From positions 1,426,001-1,490,000 of the forward strand of contig NZ_LT629710.1 of assembly GCF_900104535.1 (NCBI RefSeq): 64,000 nucleotides of DNA, written 5' to 3'. The position numbers and the translations under genes are program-made. The DNA comes from Nakamurella panacisegetis (lineage in GTDB: Bacteria > Actinomycetota > Actinomycetes > Mycobacteriales > Nakamurellaceae). The notes below the pieces were generated by a model. It saw nothing but the letters and a program-made list of their open reading frames with translations, had not been told where the DNA came from and did not search any database. Shown piece after piece: positions 9,182-17,861 of this stretch. Position 1 is the first letter of the stretch. Every line of letters starts with the position of its first letter.

Positions 9182-9496
9182 TCAGCCGGTTCGGATCTCG
9201 AGCTGCTCTCCGACCTCGGCGAAGTGCTCGACCGATGGGAACGGCTCGTAGAAGTGGTGCAGCTGCGCCTTCCACTGCTGGTATTCCGGCGAGCCGCGGA
9301 AACCCTCGGTGTGGTCGGTGAGCTGCTCCCAGCGCACCAGCAACAGGTAGACGTGCGGCCGCTCCAGGCATCGTGACAATGTCAGATCGACGAAGCCCGA
9401 TCGACCCGCGATGATCGGACGGGCCAACGCGAACGCGGCCTCGAACTCCGCTTCGCGCCCCGGGATCACCGGTAGCAGCGCATGTTCCAGAATCAT
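9182..9496 (-). CDS. Antibiotic biosynthesis monooxygenase (ABM)-type small protein
   Basis: 104 residues. The sequence MILEHALLPVIPGREAEFEA, then RPHVYLLLVRWEQLTDHTEG and HHFYEPFPSVEHF, is the ferredoxin-like alpha+beta barrel of the ABM/Dabb family, usually a dimer. Members are cofactor-free monooxygenases or heme- and quinone-handling proteins; the exact reaction cannot be inferred. The start at 9496 has GGAG 7 nt upstream, while a longer frame to 9709 would overlap the aldo/keto reductase. It lies 74 nt downstream of that reductase on the same strand and may be cotranscribed. Its 3' end faces lysX, 10 nt away. Confidence 0.8.
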   Translation of the reverse strand: MILEHALLPVIPGREAEFEAAFALARPIIAGRSGFVDLTLSRCLERPHVYLLLVRWEQLTDHTEGFRGSPEYQQWKAQLHHFYEPFPSVEHFAEVGEQLEIRTG

Positions 9497-9570
9497 CGAC
9501 GTCTCCGCTGGGCTGCATTCCCTGTCCCTGATCGCCGAAGGCGACCAGGGACCGGACGGTACCTGGTGGG

Positions 9571-10524
9571 TCAGGCCGAGGCGGCGGTCAGGGCATCCAG
9601 CTGGGCGGTGCTCAGATTCAGGTGCGCCGAGGCGATCAGGCTCTCGACCTGGGCGAGCTTGCTGGCGCTGGCGATCGGCGCGATGACGGTGGGCTGCGCC
9701 GCCAGCCACGCGAGGGCAACGCTGGTGACCGCGGCGCCCCGCTCGGCGGCGATCTGGTCCAGCGCCGCCAACACCTTGCGGCCGCGTCCGTCCAGGTACC
9801 GCGCAGCACCTTCGCCCCGCGGCGACCGGCCGTCGGCCGCGCCCGTGCGGTACTTACCGGTCAGAAAGCCGCTGGCCAGGGCGGAATACGGTACGGTGAC
9901 GAGGTTCTCGCGGTCGACGACCTCCTGCAGAGCACCTTCGAACTCGTCGCGGTGCACCAGGTTGTAGTGCGGTTGCACGGCCACGTACCGCGGCGCCGAC
10001 AGCTCGTCAGCGACCCTCAACGACTCGGTCAGCCGCTCGGCGGTGAAGTTCGACGCAGCCAGTGCCCGTACCTTGCCCTCGGCCACCAGTTCGGCGAAAG
10101 CGCCTATCGTCTCGGCGATCTCCACCGACTCGTCGTCGCGATGCGCGTAGTAGAGGTCGATGTAGTCGGTGCCGAGCCGGCGCAGCGAGGCCTCAACACC
10201 CTTGCGAATGCTCTCCCGGGACAGACCCTTGGCATCGGGGTGGGAACTGACCTTCGTGGCGATGACCACGTCGGCCCGATGGCCACGGGCAGCCAGCCAC
10301 TTGCCGATGATCGTCTCGGACTCACCGCCGGAGTTGCCGGGGGCCCACAGCGAGTAGACATCGGCGGTGTCGATGAAATTGCCGCCGCCCGCGACGTAGG
10401 CGTCCAGGATCTCGAACGACGAGTCCTCGTCAGCCGTCCATCCGAAGACGTTCCCGCCCAGCGACAGCGGGAACACGCTCAGGTCGGTGCCGGGAATGGT
10501 GCGCGTGACGGTGGCCTGCGTCAT
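9571..10524 (-). CDS. Aldo/keto reductase
   Basis: 317 residues. NADPH-dependent TIM-barrel oxidoreductase. The AKR signature is present: N-terminal GGNVFGW, the catalytic Asp and Tyr in FIDTADVYS (near residue 52-56), Lys in VIATKVSSH (about 83), and His in DLYYAHRDD (about 118). The C-terminal cofactor region PIASASKLAQVESL follows. It belongs to the YajO/Tas-like AKR group acting on small aldehydes or sugars. The start ATG at 10524 has AAGGAG 8 nt upstream, which decides against the upstream ATG at 10569. The ABM-type gene follows on the same strand. Confidence 0.93.
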   Translation of the reverse strand: MTQATVTRTIPGTDLSVFPLSLGGNVFGWTADEDSSFEILDAYVAGGGNFIDTADVYSLWAPGNSGGESETIIGKWLAARGHRADVVIATKVSSHPDAKGLSRESIRKGVEASLRRLGTDYIDLYYAHRDDESVEIAETIGAFAELVAEGKVRALAASNFTAERLTESLRVADELSAPRYVAVQPHYNLVHRDEFEGALQEVVDRENLVTVPYSALASGFLTGKYRTGAADGRSPRGEGAARYLDGRGRKVLAALDQIAAERGAAVTSVALAWLAAQPTVIAPIASASKLAQVESLIASAHLNLSTAQLDALTAASA

Positions 10525-10695
10525 GGCTGGAACTCCTTCGTTCGGGGTCTGGTCGTCATCTCGTTCCAACCGGTACCCGGGCCGGCCGATGCCGCGTCGG
10601 CACCGTGTCGCCGGTCACAACCGAGGCGTCCGGCGTCGGCGTCCGCGCCGTCACCGCCCTTCGGTGGTGGCCGTTTGGACCGTTCTCGGGCTGGC

Positions 10696-10701
10696 TACTG
10701 T
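10696..10701 (+). promoter_or_regulatory. Leaderless-type -10 box
   Basis: TACTGT, 7 nt before the ATG at 10709. The promoter serves the TIGR03086-like gene and probably the overlapping glyoxalase-like gene. Confidence 0.55.
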
Positions 10702-10708
10702 TGATCCC

Positions 10709-11272
10709 ATGGACGATCTCGCTGCGCACCGATCGGCACTCCGTCAGTTCGGGAGCCGGGTGGAGCTGATCCGGGACGATCAGTGGCACGCCGCCACCCC
10801 GGACACCGAGTGGGATGTCACCGACCTGGTCAGACACCTGGTGTACGAGCAGTTGTGGGCCCCGCCGTTGCTGGCCGGGAAGACGATCGCCGAGGTCGGG
10901 GACGCCTTCGAGGGCGACATCCTGGGCGACGATCCGAAGGCGGCCTGGACGTCGGCCGCCGCCGCCGCGCGGGCCGCGTTCGCCGAACCCGGCGCCCTGA
11001 CCCGCACGGTGCACCTGTCATTCGGCGACGTGCCCGCCTCGGAGTACCTGTGGCAGATGGTGACGGACCTGGTGGTGCACAGCTGGGACCTGGCGCGCGC
11101 GATCAAGGCCGACGAGCAGATGCCGAACGACCTGCTCTACGCCACGCTGGAACTGGTGAAGGCGACGATCGGAGACTGGTCCGGCTCCGGGCTCTTCGCG
11201 CCGCCGATCCCGGTGCCGGGCTGCACCGACGACCTGACCGAACTGCTCGCCCTGACCGGACGGTCCCGATGA
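10709..11272 (+). CDS. TIGR03086-like / maleylpyruvate isomerase-type protein
   Basis: 187 residues beginning MDDLAAHRSALRQFGSRVEL. The pattern WDVTDLVRHLVYEQLWAPPL near residue 35 and LVVHSWDLARAIKADEQMP near 120 is that of the actinobacterial TIGR03086 branch of the DinB/mycothiol-dependent maleylpyruvate isomerase superfamily. The His in RHLV, and His and Asp in VHSWD, are the usual metal-binding positions. Substrate is unknown; many relatives use mycothiol. The stop overlaps the next start (ATGA at 11269-11272), so it is translationally coupled to the glyoxalase-like protein. Confidence 0.85.
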   Translation: MDDLAAHRSALRQFGSRVELIRDDQWHAATPDTEWDVTDLVRHLVYEQLWAPPLLAGKTIAEVGDAFEGDILGDDPKAAWTSAAAAARAAFAEPGALTRTVHLSFGDVPASEYLWQMVTDLVVHSWDLARAIKADEQMPNDLLYATLELVKATIGDWSGSGLFAPPIPVPGCTDDLTELLALTGRSR

Positions 11273-11652
11273 CGGCGGGGCCGTCCCTGACCCTGTGGGG
11301 CGTGGTGCTCGGTTCGCCGGATCCGGTGGCCCTGGCCTCGTTCTACGAACGACTCCTGGACTGGGAACGGCGATCGGGCGAGGACCCGACCTGGGTCACC
11401 TCCGGCCCCCGGGGCAGCGATGCCCGGCCGGGGCTGTCATTCCAGCTGGAGGAGAACCATGTGCCGCCGGCGTGGCCGGCCGAGCCGGGCGAGCAGCAGA
11501 TGCAGATCCATCTGGACATCCTGGTCGACGACCTCGATGCGGCCGGGGAGAAGGCGACCGCACTCGGGGCGACCCTGGCCGGATTCCAGCCGCAGGAGGA
11601 CGTCCGGGTCTACCTGGACCCGGCCGGTCACCCGTTCTGCCTGTTCACCTGA
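11269..11652 (+). CDS. Glyoxalase/bleomycin-resistance (VOC) family protein
   Basis: 127 residues. Reads LTLWGVVLGSPDPVALASFY then QMQIHLDILVDDLDAAGEKA and VYLDPAGHPFCLFT, the paired beta-alpha-beta-beta-beta modules of the vicinal oxygen chelate fold. Metal-ligand candidates are His in QIHLDI and the Asp/His in the DPAGHPFC end motif. Members include glyoxalases, dioxygenases and drug-binding proteins; the substrate is not evident. Its ATG overlaps the upstream stop by 4 nt. Coupling to a possibly mycothiol-linked enzyme hints at thiol-dependent detoxification, which is inference. Confidence 0.88.
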   Translation: MTAGPSLTLWGVVLGSPDPVALASFYERLLDWERRSGEDPTWVTSGPRGSDARPGLSFQLEENHVPPAWPAEPGEQQMQIHLDILVDDLDAAGEKATALGATLAGFQPQEDVRVYLDPAGHPFCLFT

Positions 11653-11664
11653 TCTCGCCGGTTC

Positions 11665-11686
11665 CCTGACCCGGACACCGGTCAGG
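11665..11686. terminator. Hairpin between convergent genes
   Basis: CCTGACC (11665-11671) pairs with GGTCAGG (11680-11686). It overlaps the stop of the DUF3533-like gene and lies 13 nt after the glyoxalase-like stop, so it could end transcription from both sides. The stem is short. Confidence 0.45.
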
Positions 11687-12803
11687 CCAGCGCCTGGGTG
11701 CCGTCGGCCCGCAGGCTGCGCCGTTGGATCAGGTGGGAACCGGCGATCGCCACGGCCGCGCCGGCCACGGCGTAGATCGCGATGACGACGAGATGGCCGG
11801 TGATCCCGTTGCTGCCCAGATAGACGATGCGGCGGACGGCGTCGGTCCCGGCGCCGTTGGGCAGCGCGTTGCTCAGGGCCCGCCAGAACGGTGGGAGCAG
11901 GGTGGTCTGGTAGGCCCCGCCGGCCGACGGGTTGCCCAGGACGACGAAGACCAGCACGGTGATCCCGATGCCGATCACCCCGAACAGCACCTGGAACGCC
12001 ATGGTGGCGGCGGCGGCCGACGCCACGAGCAGCGCGCCGAGCCACCAGAGGGACATGAAGTGTCCGGTCAGGGCACCCAGGACCTGATCGACGATCAGGG
12101 CGCCACCGAGCCCGGACACGATGGCGTACGGGACGATCGCGATCAGCCGGAACCAGGCGCGACGGGGAGTGGCCGGGCGAGCGCCGGCGGCCACCCCGAG
12201 CAGGGAGGCAACCAGGTATCCGCCCACCAGCCAGCCGATCACCAGGTAGAAGCCGGTGAGGCCGCGACCGTCGCCGCCCTGCAGCGGCACGATGTCGGTG
12301 ACCGTGACGGTCCGTTTCTGCGCGGCTTCGACCTGATCGATGACGGACGTGACGGCGCCGGACACCGACACCCCACCTCCGCTGGAGGTGAGCAGGGTGT
12401 CGGCGGTCCCCTGCGGGTCGACGAGGAGCGCGGCGGACAGTTCCCCGTTCCGGATCTGACGCTCGGCGGTCTCCCGATCGGTGACGACGGTGGCCCGTAG
12501 TGGGGTGCCGGTTATGACGTTGAGCTGGGCGGCCACCTGATCCGAGGCCTGAGCCGACGAGGACACCACCGCCAGCGGGATGTTCTTCGGCGTGGGGGCG
12601 TGGAAGGCACCGACGTAGGACAGCACGAAGCCGAGCTGCAGCAGCAGCACCCCGACGATCAGGGCGACGGTCCGGAGGGCGACAGCATCCTTGAACTCGG
12701 CCCAGATTCCCTGCGGGGGCGCTGCCTCTTCCGGGACCTCGTGCCGACCGTGTCCGACTGATGTGCTCACCGTTGCCGCCTCTTCGCTTCGTTCGCTGCT
12801 CAT
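11682..12803 (-). CDS. ABC-2/YhgE-Pip-type multi-pass membrane protein (DUF3533-like)
   Basis: 373 residues. One N-terminal helix (ALRTVALIVGVLLLQLGFVL, about residues 42-61), then an extracytoplasmic domain of about 150 residues beginning GAFHAPTPKNIPLAVVSSS, then five further helices in the C-terminal half. This topology is shared by DUF3533 and YhgE/Pip proteins, related to ABC-2 permeases. Function is usually unknown; some take part in export or phage adsorption. The start at 12803 is preceded by TAGTGT 8 nt upstream, inside a palindromic operator; GTG at 12770 is the alternative. It is divergent from a TetR regulator that probably represses it. No ATP-binding partner is adjacent. Confidence 0.8.
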   Translation of the reverse strand: MSSERSEEAATVSTSVGHGRHEVPEEAAPPQGIWAEFKDAVALRTVALIVGVLLLQLGFVLSYVGAFHAPTPKNIPLAVVSSSAQASDQVAAQLNVITGTPLRATVVTDRETAERQIRNGELSAALLVDPQGTADTLLTSSGGGVSVSGAVTSVIDQVEAAQKRTVTVTDIVPLQGGDGRGLTGFYLVIGWLVGGYLVASLLGVAAGARPATPRRAWFRLIAIVPYAIVSGLGGALIVDQVLGALTGHFMSLWWLGALLVASAAAATMAFQVLFGVIGIGITVLVFVVLGNPSAGGAYQTTLLPPFWRALSNALPNGAGTDAVRRIVYLGSNGITGHLVVIAIYAVAGAAVAIAGSHLIQRRSLRADGTQALA

Positions 12804-12806
12804 ATT

Positions 12807-12830
12807 CCGATACACTAACGTATCGGATAC
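12807..12830. promoter_or_regulatory. TetR-type operator with embedded promoter
   Basis: CCGATAC (12807-12813) and GTATCGG (12820-12826) form an inverted repeat. The right half is itself part of GTATC-G-GATAC (12820-12830), so two overlapping dyads are present. The minus-strand -10 box TAGTGT (12817-12812) lies inside. Binding here would shut off the membrane protein and probably the regulator itself. Confidence 0.65.
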
Positions 12831-12860
12831 ACAATCGCATCGAGTGTGACGGAGTGCTCC

Positions 12861-13499
12861 ATGCCCGCTTCTTCCCCGGTCCCCAAGGTGACCAAACGCC
12901 GGGCCGAGACCCGGGCCCGGCTGCTGGCCGCCGCGGCCGATACCTTCGCCGAGCTGGGCTTCGGCCGGAGCACGGTCGAGGACGTCTGCGAGCGGGCCGG
13001 GTACTCCCGCGGTGCGTTCTACTCGAACTTCAGCAGCCTCGACGAGTTGTTCTTCGTGATGTACGAACAGCGCTCGATCGAGGTCGTGGACAGGGCGTCG
13101 ACTGCGGTGGACGAGGCCCTCCGCGCGGCCGCCGGTGCTCCCCTGTCCGTCGGGGAGGTGATGGATCGGGTCCTGGCCGCCCTGCCGGTGAGCCGGGACT
13201 CCGAGTTGCTCAAGCTCGAGTTCTTCGCCCACGCCGTTCGGCACCCGGAGGTGGCCGCGGCCCTGGTGGAGCAACGCCGACGGCTGCGTGAGGAGTTGCT
13301 CCCCGTCCTGCGGATCGGGCTGGCCGCCGCTGGACTCGACCCGGACGCCGTGGACCTGGACGACGTGGCCCGGGTGGTGCTGGCCCTGCAGGACGGCCTG
13401 TACTTCCAGGAGCTGCTGGAGCCGGGGGACGCGCGGTTGGAGACCTTGCGCCACCACGCCCTCACGACCGCCCTGACCCGGGCGGCAACGACGAGCTGA
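12861..13499 (+). CDS. TetR-family transcriptional regulator
   Basis: 212 residues. The N-terminal helix-turn-helix is clear: TRARLLAAAADTFAELGFGR, then STVEDVCERAGYSRGAFYSN followed by FSSLDELF (about residues 15-62). The C-terminal ligand-binding domain is all-helical with a hydrophobic core and no recognisable ligand signature. The start ATG at 12861 has GGAG 7 nt upstream; the GTG at 12846 has no such signal. It is divergent from the DUF3533-like membrane protein, with palindromes centred on GTATC/GATAC between them, so autoregulation and repression of the neighbour are inferred. Confidence 0.92.
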   Translation: MPASSPVPKVTKRRAETRARLLAAAADTFAELGFGRSTVEDVCERAGYSRGAFYSNFSSLDELFFVMYEQRSIEVVDRASTAVDEALRAAAGAPLSVGEVMDRVLAALPVSRDSELLKLEFFAHAVRHPEVAAALVEQRRRLREELLPVLRIGLAAAGLDPDAVDLDDVARVVLALQDGLYFQELLEPGDARLETLRHHALTTALTRAATTS

Positions 13500-13597
13500 C
13501 CAGGACGCAGGCGGGCGCCCCCGAACCGTCCGTCCGATTGGCGCCGTAGTCCATTTCGCCGTACGACGGTTCGGTCCTCGCCGAACAATGGTGCTTC

Positions 13598-13603
13598 TAT
13601 GGT
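13598..13603 (+). promoter_or_regulatory. Leaderless-type -10 box of the EamA gene
   Basis: TATGGT, 6 nt before the ATG at 13610. Confidence 0.5.
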
Positions 13604-13609
13604 CGGGTC

Positions 13610-14515
13610 ATGACCACCTTGGAGCAGCCTCGCGCCGCCGGATCCGGTACCCGGACGGCCGGCGTCGTCATCGCGGCGATCGCCGTCACCGTCCTGGCCT
13701 GGGCCTCCGCCTTTGTCACCGTCCGGAGCGTGCGAACCGACTTCGATCCTGGCGCTCTGGCCCTCGGACGGCTGCTGGTCGGCAGTGTCGCCTTGGCCGT
13801 CGCCCTCCGGATCAAAGGTGGCTGGGTCCGCCCGCACCGTCGCGAATGGCTGCTGATGGCCCTCTGCGGGGTGTGCTGGTTCGGCGTCTACAACGTCTCG
13901 CTGAGCGCGGCCGAGCGGCAGCTGGACGCCGGGACCACGGCGATGTTGGTCAATGTGGGTCCGATCCTGATCGCGCTGCTGGCCGGGGCGGTGCTCGGGG
14001 AGGGCTTCCCACGGTGGCTGCTGATCGGAGCCGGGATCGCGTTCGCCGGAGCGATCCTGATCGGGGTGGCCAGCCGATCAGGGCCGGGCGGCGCCACCCT
14101 GGGCGGCGTGGCCCTCTGCCTGCTGGCCGCGGCGTGTTGGGCGATCGGGGTCACGGCGCAGAAGAAGGTCCTCGGGCGGCTGCCGCCGCTCCAGGTGACC
14201 CAGATCGCGTGCACGATCGGCGCGGTCGCCACTCTGCCGTTCTCCGGCCAGCTGATCGGGAACCTCTCCCGCGCAACGACATCCGGTGTGCTGTCCGTCG
14301 TGTACCTCGGGCTGGTGCCGACCGCTCTGGCCTTCGGCACGTGGGCGTTCGCGTTGTCGAGGATGAACGCCGGACGGCTGGGCATCACCACCTACCTGGT
14401 GCCACCACTGACCATCGCTCTGTCCTGGCCCTTGCTGGGCGAGGTCCCGGCCGTCCTGGCCCTGGGCGGCGGGCTGATCGCGCTGGTCGGGATAGCCGTG
14501 AGCCGGCGCCGATGA
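13610..14515 (+). CDS. EamA/DMT-family transporter
   Basis: 301 residues with about ten hydrophobic helices arranged as two EamA repeats (residues about 15-145 and 158-295). Typical motifs: LAWASAFVTVRS in helix 1, TAMLVNVGPILIALLAG near the end of the first repeat, and the matching GRLGITTYLVPPLTIALSW in the second. These proteins export amino acids, sugars or metabolites by proton exchange; the substrate is not deducible. A TATGGT box lies 6 nt upstream of the ATG. Its stop overlaps the ATG of the ArsR-like regulator (14512-14515), so the two form an operon and the regulator may control this exporter. Confidence 0.92.
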   Translation: MTTLEQPRAAGSGTRTAGVVIAAIAVTVLAWASAFVTVRSVRTDFDPGALALGRLLVGSVALAVALRIKGGWVRPHRREWLLMALCGVCWFGVYNVSLSAAERQLDAGTTAMLVNVGPILIALLAGAVLGEGFPRWLLIGAGIAFAGAILIGVASRSGPGGATLGGVALCLLAAACWAIGVTAQKKVLGRLPPLQVTQIACTIGAVATLPFSGQLIGNLSRATTSGVLSVVYLGLVPTALAFGTWAFALSRMNAGRLGITTYLVPPLTIALSWPLLGEVPAVLALGGGLIALVGIAVSRRR

Positions 14516-15270
14516 CGCATAGGGGACGGACAGCGACAATGGCCGGTGTGGTGGTCACCCCCGACTCCGTCGCCCGATTCGCCGGGCTGCTGGCCGATCG
14601 CAGCCGGGTCGCCATGTGCCTGGCGCTGATCGACGGCCGCGCCTGGACGGCCGGCGAACTGGCCACCCACGCGGGCATCAGCCGGTCCACCGCGAGCGAG
14701 CATCTCTCGGCCCTGGTGACGGCCGGCATCCTGGCCCAGGAACATCAGGGCCGGCATCGGTATCTGCGGTTGGCCGGGCCCGAGATCGCCCAGCTGATCG
14801 AGGATCTGGTCGCCGTCGTCGGAGTCCCACAGCAGCCGAACTCACTGCGCTCGGTCCGCGCGGCCGGGCAGTTGCAGGCGGCCCGTACCTGCTACGACCA
14901 TGTCGCCGGGGATCTGGGTGTGGCCGTGTTCGATGCCCTGGTCCGTCGCCGGCTGATCGATGTCGCCGACGGCCTGCGGCTCACCCCGTCCGGGCGTGAC
15001 TTCTTCGTCGACTTCGCCGGCCCCGACGCAGTGGCGCCGCACCGTTCGCGACCGCTGCTCCGCACCTGTCTGGACTGGACGGAACGGCGTCATCACCTCG
15101 GCGGTGCACTCGGAGCGGTTGTGCTGCAGCAACTCCTGGCCCGGGGCTGGGTGGTGCGGGCCGCCCGGCACCGCGCCCTGGCGGTCACCGGAGACGGCGC
15201 CATCGGCCTGAAGGCCGCCTTCGGCGTCGACGTCCCGGCCACCCCTGACGCGGATCGGCTCGGGGCCTGA
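14512..15270 (+). CDS. ArsR-like winged-helix regulator
   Basis: 252 residues. The N-terminal winged helix reads RSRVAMCLALIDGRAWTAGE, then LATHAGISRSTASEHLSALV and RHRYLRLAGPEIAQLIEDL (about residues 28-105), an ArsR/SmtB type. The C-terminal 130 residues (RTCYDHVAGDLGVAVFDALV, then CLDWTERRHHLGGALG) match a domain often found behind ArsR helices in actinobacteria. No obvious cysteine metal site is seen apart from Cys near RTCYDH and RTCLDW. Translationally coupled to the EamA exporter by an ATGA overlap; a second ATG at 14539 is a possible start. Confidence 0.88.
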   Translation: MTHRGRTATMAGVVVTPDSVARFAGLLADRSRVAMCLALIDGRAWTAGELATHAGISRSTASEHLSALVTAGILAQEHQGRHRYLRLAGPEIAQLIEDLVAVVGVPQQPNSLRSVRAAGQLQAARTCYDHVAGDLGVAVFDALVRRRLIDVADGLRLTPSGRDFFVDFAGPDAVAPHRSRPLLRTCLDWTERRHHLGGALGAVVLQQLLARGWVVRAARHRALAVTGDGAIGLKAAFGVDVPATPDADRLGA

Positions 15271-15440
15271 GTTCGCAGCGGCCACCGCTGGCCTCCGCCA
15301 TCTCGAACCGGGCGAATCCCACGAAACTCGTTCGGTCTCCGGCCTGACGGCGGTTGTCACCGAGGGCCCTGACCTGTCCCTGCTGCTGCCGCTGGACCGC
15401 TCCGGCTGACCAGGACGGCCCGAGTCCCTCACACTTGCAC
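15271..15440. other. Short intergenic region between convergent genes
   Basis: 170 bp between the ArsR-like stop and the ligD stop. I see no convincing gene, strong hairpin or promoter in it. Confidence 0.5.
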
Positions 15441-17828
15441 TCAGGGCCGCAGGTCGTCCACCGACTTGTCCGGTCGGAGGCCACGCCAGACGGGGTGCCG
15501 GAGGCGCCCCTCGGGCGTCCATTCGCTGTAGACCACCTCGCCGACCAGCGTCGGCCGGACCCATTGCACGCCTAGCGTCTCGGCCCGGGTCAGCGACTCG
15601 CTGATCGGGGAGGTGTTGCGGGCCAGCGGCTTCAACTCCGCGAGCAGGTCGTCGAGGGCGACGTCGGAGAACCCGGAACCGACCGCCCCGATGTAGCGGA
15701 ACCCGTCCCCCGACGGCAGGCCCATCAGGACTCCACCGATCCCGTCCGCGCGACGGCCCTTGCCCGGGCGCCAGCCCACGATCACCATCTCCTGGTCGCG
15801 GGTGTTCTTCACCTTGATCCAGGTGTGCGACCGCTTCCCGGGCATGTACGTCGAGCCGGCCTTCTTCGCGACGATCCCTTCCCACCGCTGCTCGATGCTG
15901 TGGGCCAACGCGTCCACGGCCGGCCCGGGCAGCTGATCCGGCACGGAGACCGGGCCACCGCCCGGCCGCAATGCCTCCAGCAGCCGACGACGATCGTCAT
16001 AGGTCTTGCGCAGCAACGACACTCCATCCAGGTACAGGATGTCGAACACCAGCAGCCGCACCGGCACCTCGGGCGCCACGCGCGCGATGTCCGCCGGCCG
16101 GGTCAACTTCATTCGCCGCTGCAGCAACCCGAAGTCCGACCGGCCGTCGGCGTCCATGGCCACGATCTCCCCGTCCAGCACCACCACGTGCCCGGCCAGC
16201 GTCCGGGACAGCTCCCGCAGCTCCGGATACGAGGCGGTGACGTCGTTGCCGTTCCGGCTGACCAGGCGGAAGTAGTCGTCGGCGACCTCGACGATCGCCC
16301 GGACGCCGTCCCACTTCCCCTCGAATCGCCAGTCGTCACCGGAGAGATCCCCGATGACGCCGGGCGAGGCTAGCATCGGCCGCAGGTCGGTCGGCGGCCT
16401 CGGATGTGCGATCTTCCGGTCCGGTCCGAACTTGCGGCCCTCCTGCGGCACAACGGGTTCCAGGTCGGACTGGCCCTTGGTGCGGTGCATCAGCCATTGG
16501 TTGCCCCTGGCTGCATCGCCCGGTCCGGCTCCGCGTCTGGTCCGGATCAGCGCGAAGCGCCCGGTTGCCCGCTTCCCGAAGAGCGTGACGATCACTTCCC
16601 CGTCGCGCCATTTCTCCAATTCGTACGTACCGGAATCCCAGATCGTGACGTCGCCGCCGCCGTACTCACCGTGATTGATACTGCCCTCGAAGTCCTTGTA
16701 CTCCAACGGATGATCCTCGGTCTGCACGGCCAGACGATTCTCCTTCACCGTGTGCGGGATGCCGCGCGGGACCGCCCAGGAGACGAGCACGCCCTCGTGC
16801 TCCAGCCGGAAGTCCCAGTGCAGGGCAGTGGCGTGGTGTTCCTGGATCACGAAGGTGTGGCCGGTCGGCGCCGGGGCCGGTGCGTCGGCCCCCGGCACCG
16901 GCTCCGGCGTGCGATCGGCCGACCGTTTCGACCGGTAGGCGGCCAGCTTCCGCGAGACCGAGCCGGAGACGTCGAACGGGTTGAGACCACCGCGCAGGCG
17001 CTCCAGTACTTCCCGATATTCCAGATGGCGCAGGTCCGGATCCTCGAGCTCCTCCCAGGTCCGGGGGGCGGCCACCGTCGGGTGGTCCCGCCCGCGCAGC
17101 GAATACGGAGCAATGGTGGTCTTGTTGCCGTTGTTCTGCGACCAGTCGATGAACACCTTGCCCGGCCGCAGGACTTTCGCCATCTTGGACACCACCAGGC
17201 TCGGCATGTCCTGCTCCACCGTCTCGGCCAGCAGCCGCGCGAACGTCGAGACCTCCTCCGAATTCTGCCGTCCGGGCAGCGGAACGTACAGGTGCAGCCC
17301 CTTCGACCCGCTGGTCACCGGATAGGCGACGAGCTTCAGGTCGGTCAGCCGTTCCCGGATGGCCCGGGCCACCTCGGCACATTCGGCCAGACCGACCTCC
17401 GGGCCCGGATCGAGGTCGAACACGGCCCGATCGGGATTGCCGCGTTCCCCATCCGGGGTGAACTTCCATTGGGGCACATGCAGTTCCAGCGAAGCATTCT
17501 GGCCCATCCAGGCCAGCGCGGCCGCCGACTCGATCAGCGGGTAGGAGACCACCCGGTCGGAATGCCGGATCTCCCGGGTCGGGATCCACGACGGAAATCC
17601 CTTGTCGACGTTCTTGTGGAAGAACGGGTCGGTGCCGACTCCGTTGGGCCAGCGTTTCCGGGTCACCGGGCGGCCCTCGATCAGCGGGATCATCGCCGGC
17701 GCGACTTCGGCGAAGTATCCGATGACGTCGGCCTTCGTCGTGCCCGTGGCCGGATACAGCACCTTGGACAGATTGGTCAGGCTGAACCGATGTCCGTCCA
17801 TCTCGACCTGCGCGCGCTCACCCGCCAT
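15441..17828 (-). CDS. ligD: Non-homologous end-joining ligase LigD (polymerase-phosphoesterase-ligase)
   Basis: 795 residues; mycobacterial LigD has 759 with the same domain order. Together with Ku it joins double-strand breaks. An N-terminal primase-like polymerase domain (about 5-290) carries FDLDPGPEVG, with the two metal-binding Asp, and SGSKGLHLYVPL. A 3'-phosphoesterase domain (about 315-450) has HHATALHWDFRLEHEG with its catalytic His/Asp/Arg set. The ATP-dependent ligase domain (about 480-795) has the nucleotidyl Lys505 in EGKWDGVRAIV and later EGIVAKKAGS and WIKVKN. Ku is not in this window. The start is supported by TACGAT 7 nt upstream; it is divergent from the P450 gene, 33 bp away. 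Confidence 0.96.
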   Translation of the reverse strand: MAGERAQVEMDGHRFSLTNLSKVLYPATGTTKADVIGYFAEVAPAMIPLIEGRPVTRKRWPNGVGTDPFFHKNVDKGFPSWIPTREIRHSDRVVSYPLIESAAALAWMGQNASLELHVPQWKFTPDGERGNPDRAVFDLDPGPEVGLAECAEVARAIRERLTDLKLVAYPVTSGSKGLHLYVPLPGRQNSEEVSTFARLLAETVEQDMPSLVVSKMAKVLRPGKVFIDWSQNNGNKTTIAPYSLRGRDHPTVAAPRTWEELEDPDLRHLEYREVLERLRGGLNPFDVSGSVSRKLAAYRSKRSADRTPEPVPGADAPAPAPTGHTFVIQEHHATALHWDFRLEHEGVLVSWAVPRGIPHTVKENRLAVQTEDHPLEYKDFEGSINHGEYGGGDVTIWDSGTYELEKWRDGEVIVTLFGKRATGRFALIRTRRGAGPGDAARGNQWLMHRTKGQSDLEPVVPQEGRKFGPDRKIAHPRPPTDLRPMLASPGVIGDLSGDDWRFEGKWDGVRAIVEVADDYFRLVSRNGNDVTASYPELRELSRTLAGHVVVLDGEIVAMDADGRSDFGLLQRRMKLTRPADIARVAPEVPVRLLVFDILYLDGVSLLRKTYDDRRRLLEALRPGGGPVSVPDQLPGPAVDALAHSIEQRWEGIVAKKAGSTYMPGKRSHTWIKVKNTRDQEMVIVGWRPGKGRRADGIGGVLMGLPSGDGFRYIGAVGSGFSDVALDDLLAELKPLARNTSPISESLTRAETLGVQWVRPTLVGEVVYSEWTPEGRLRHPVWRGLRPDKSVDDLRP

Positions 17829-17835
17829 GGGAGCG

Positions 17836-17841
17836 ATCGTA
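17836..17841 (-). promoter_or_regulatory. Leaderless-type -10 box of ligD
   Basis: TACGAT on the minus strand, 7 nt before the ligD ATG at 17828. Only 9 bp separate it from the P450 box on the other strand. Confidence 0.55.
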
Positions 17842-17850
17842 GGCGTGTCC

Positions 17851-17856
17851 TACGCT
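17851..17856 (+). promoter_or_regulatory. Leaderless-type -10 box of the P450 gene
   Basis: TACGCT, 5 nt before the GTG at 17862. Divergent and nearly back-to-back with the ligD box, so polymerase can hardly occupy both at once. Confidence 0.5.
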
Positions 17857-17861
17857 GACTT

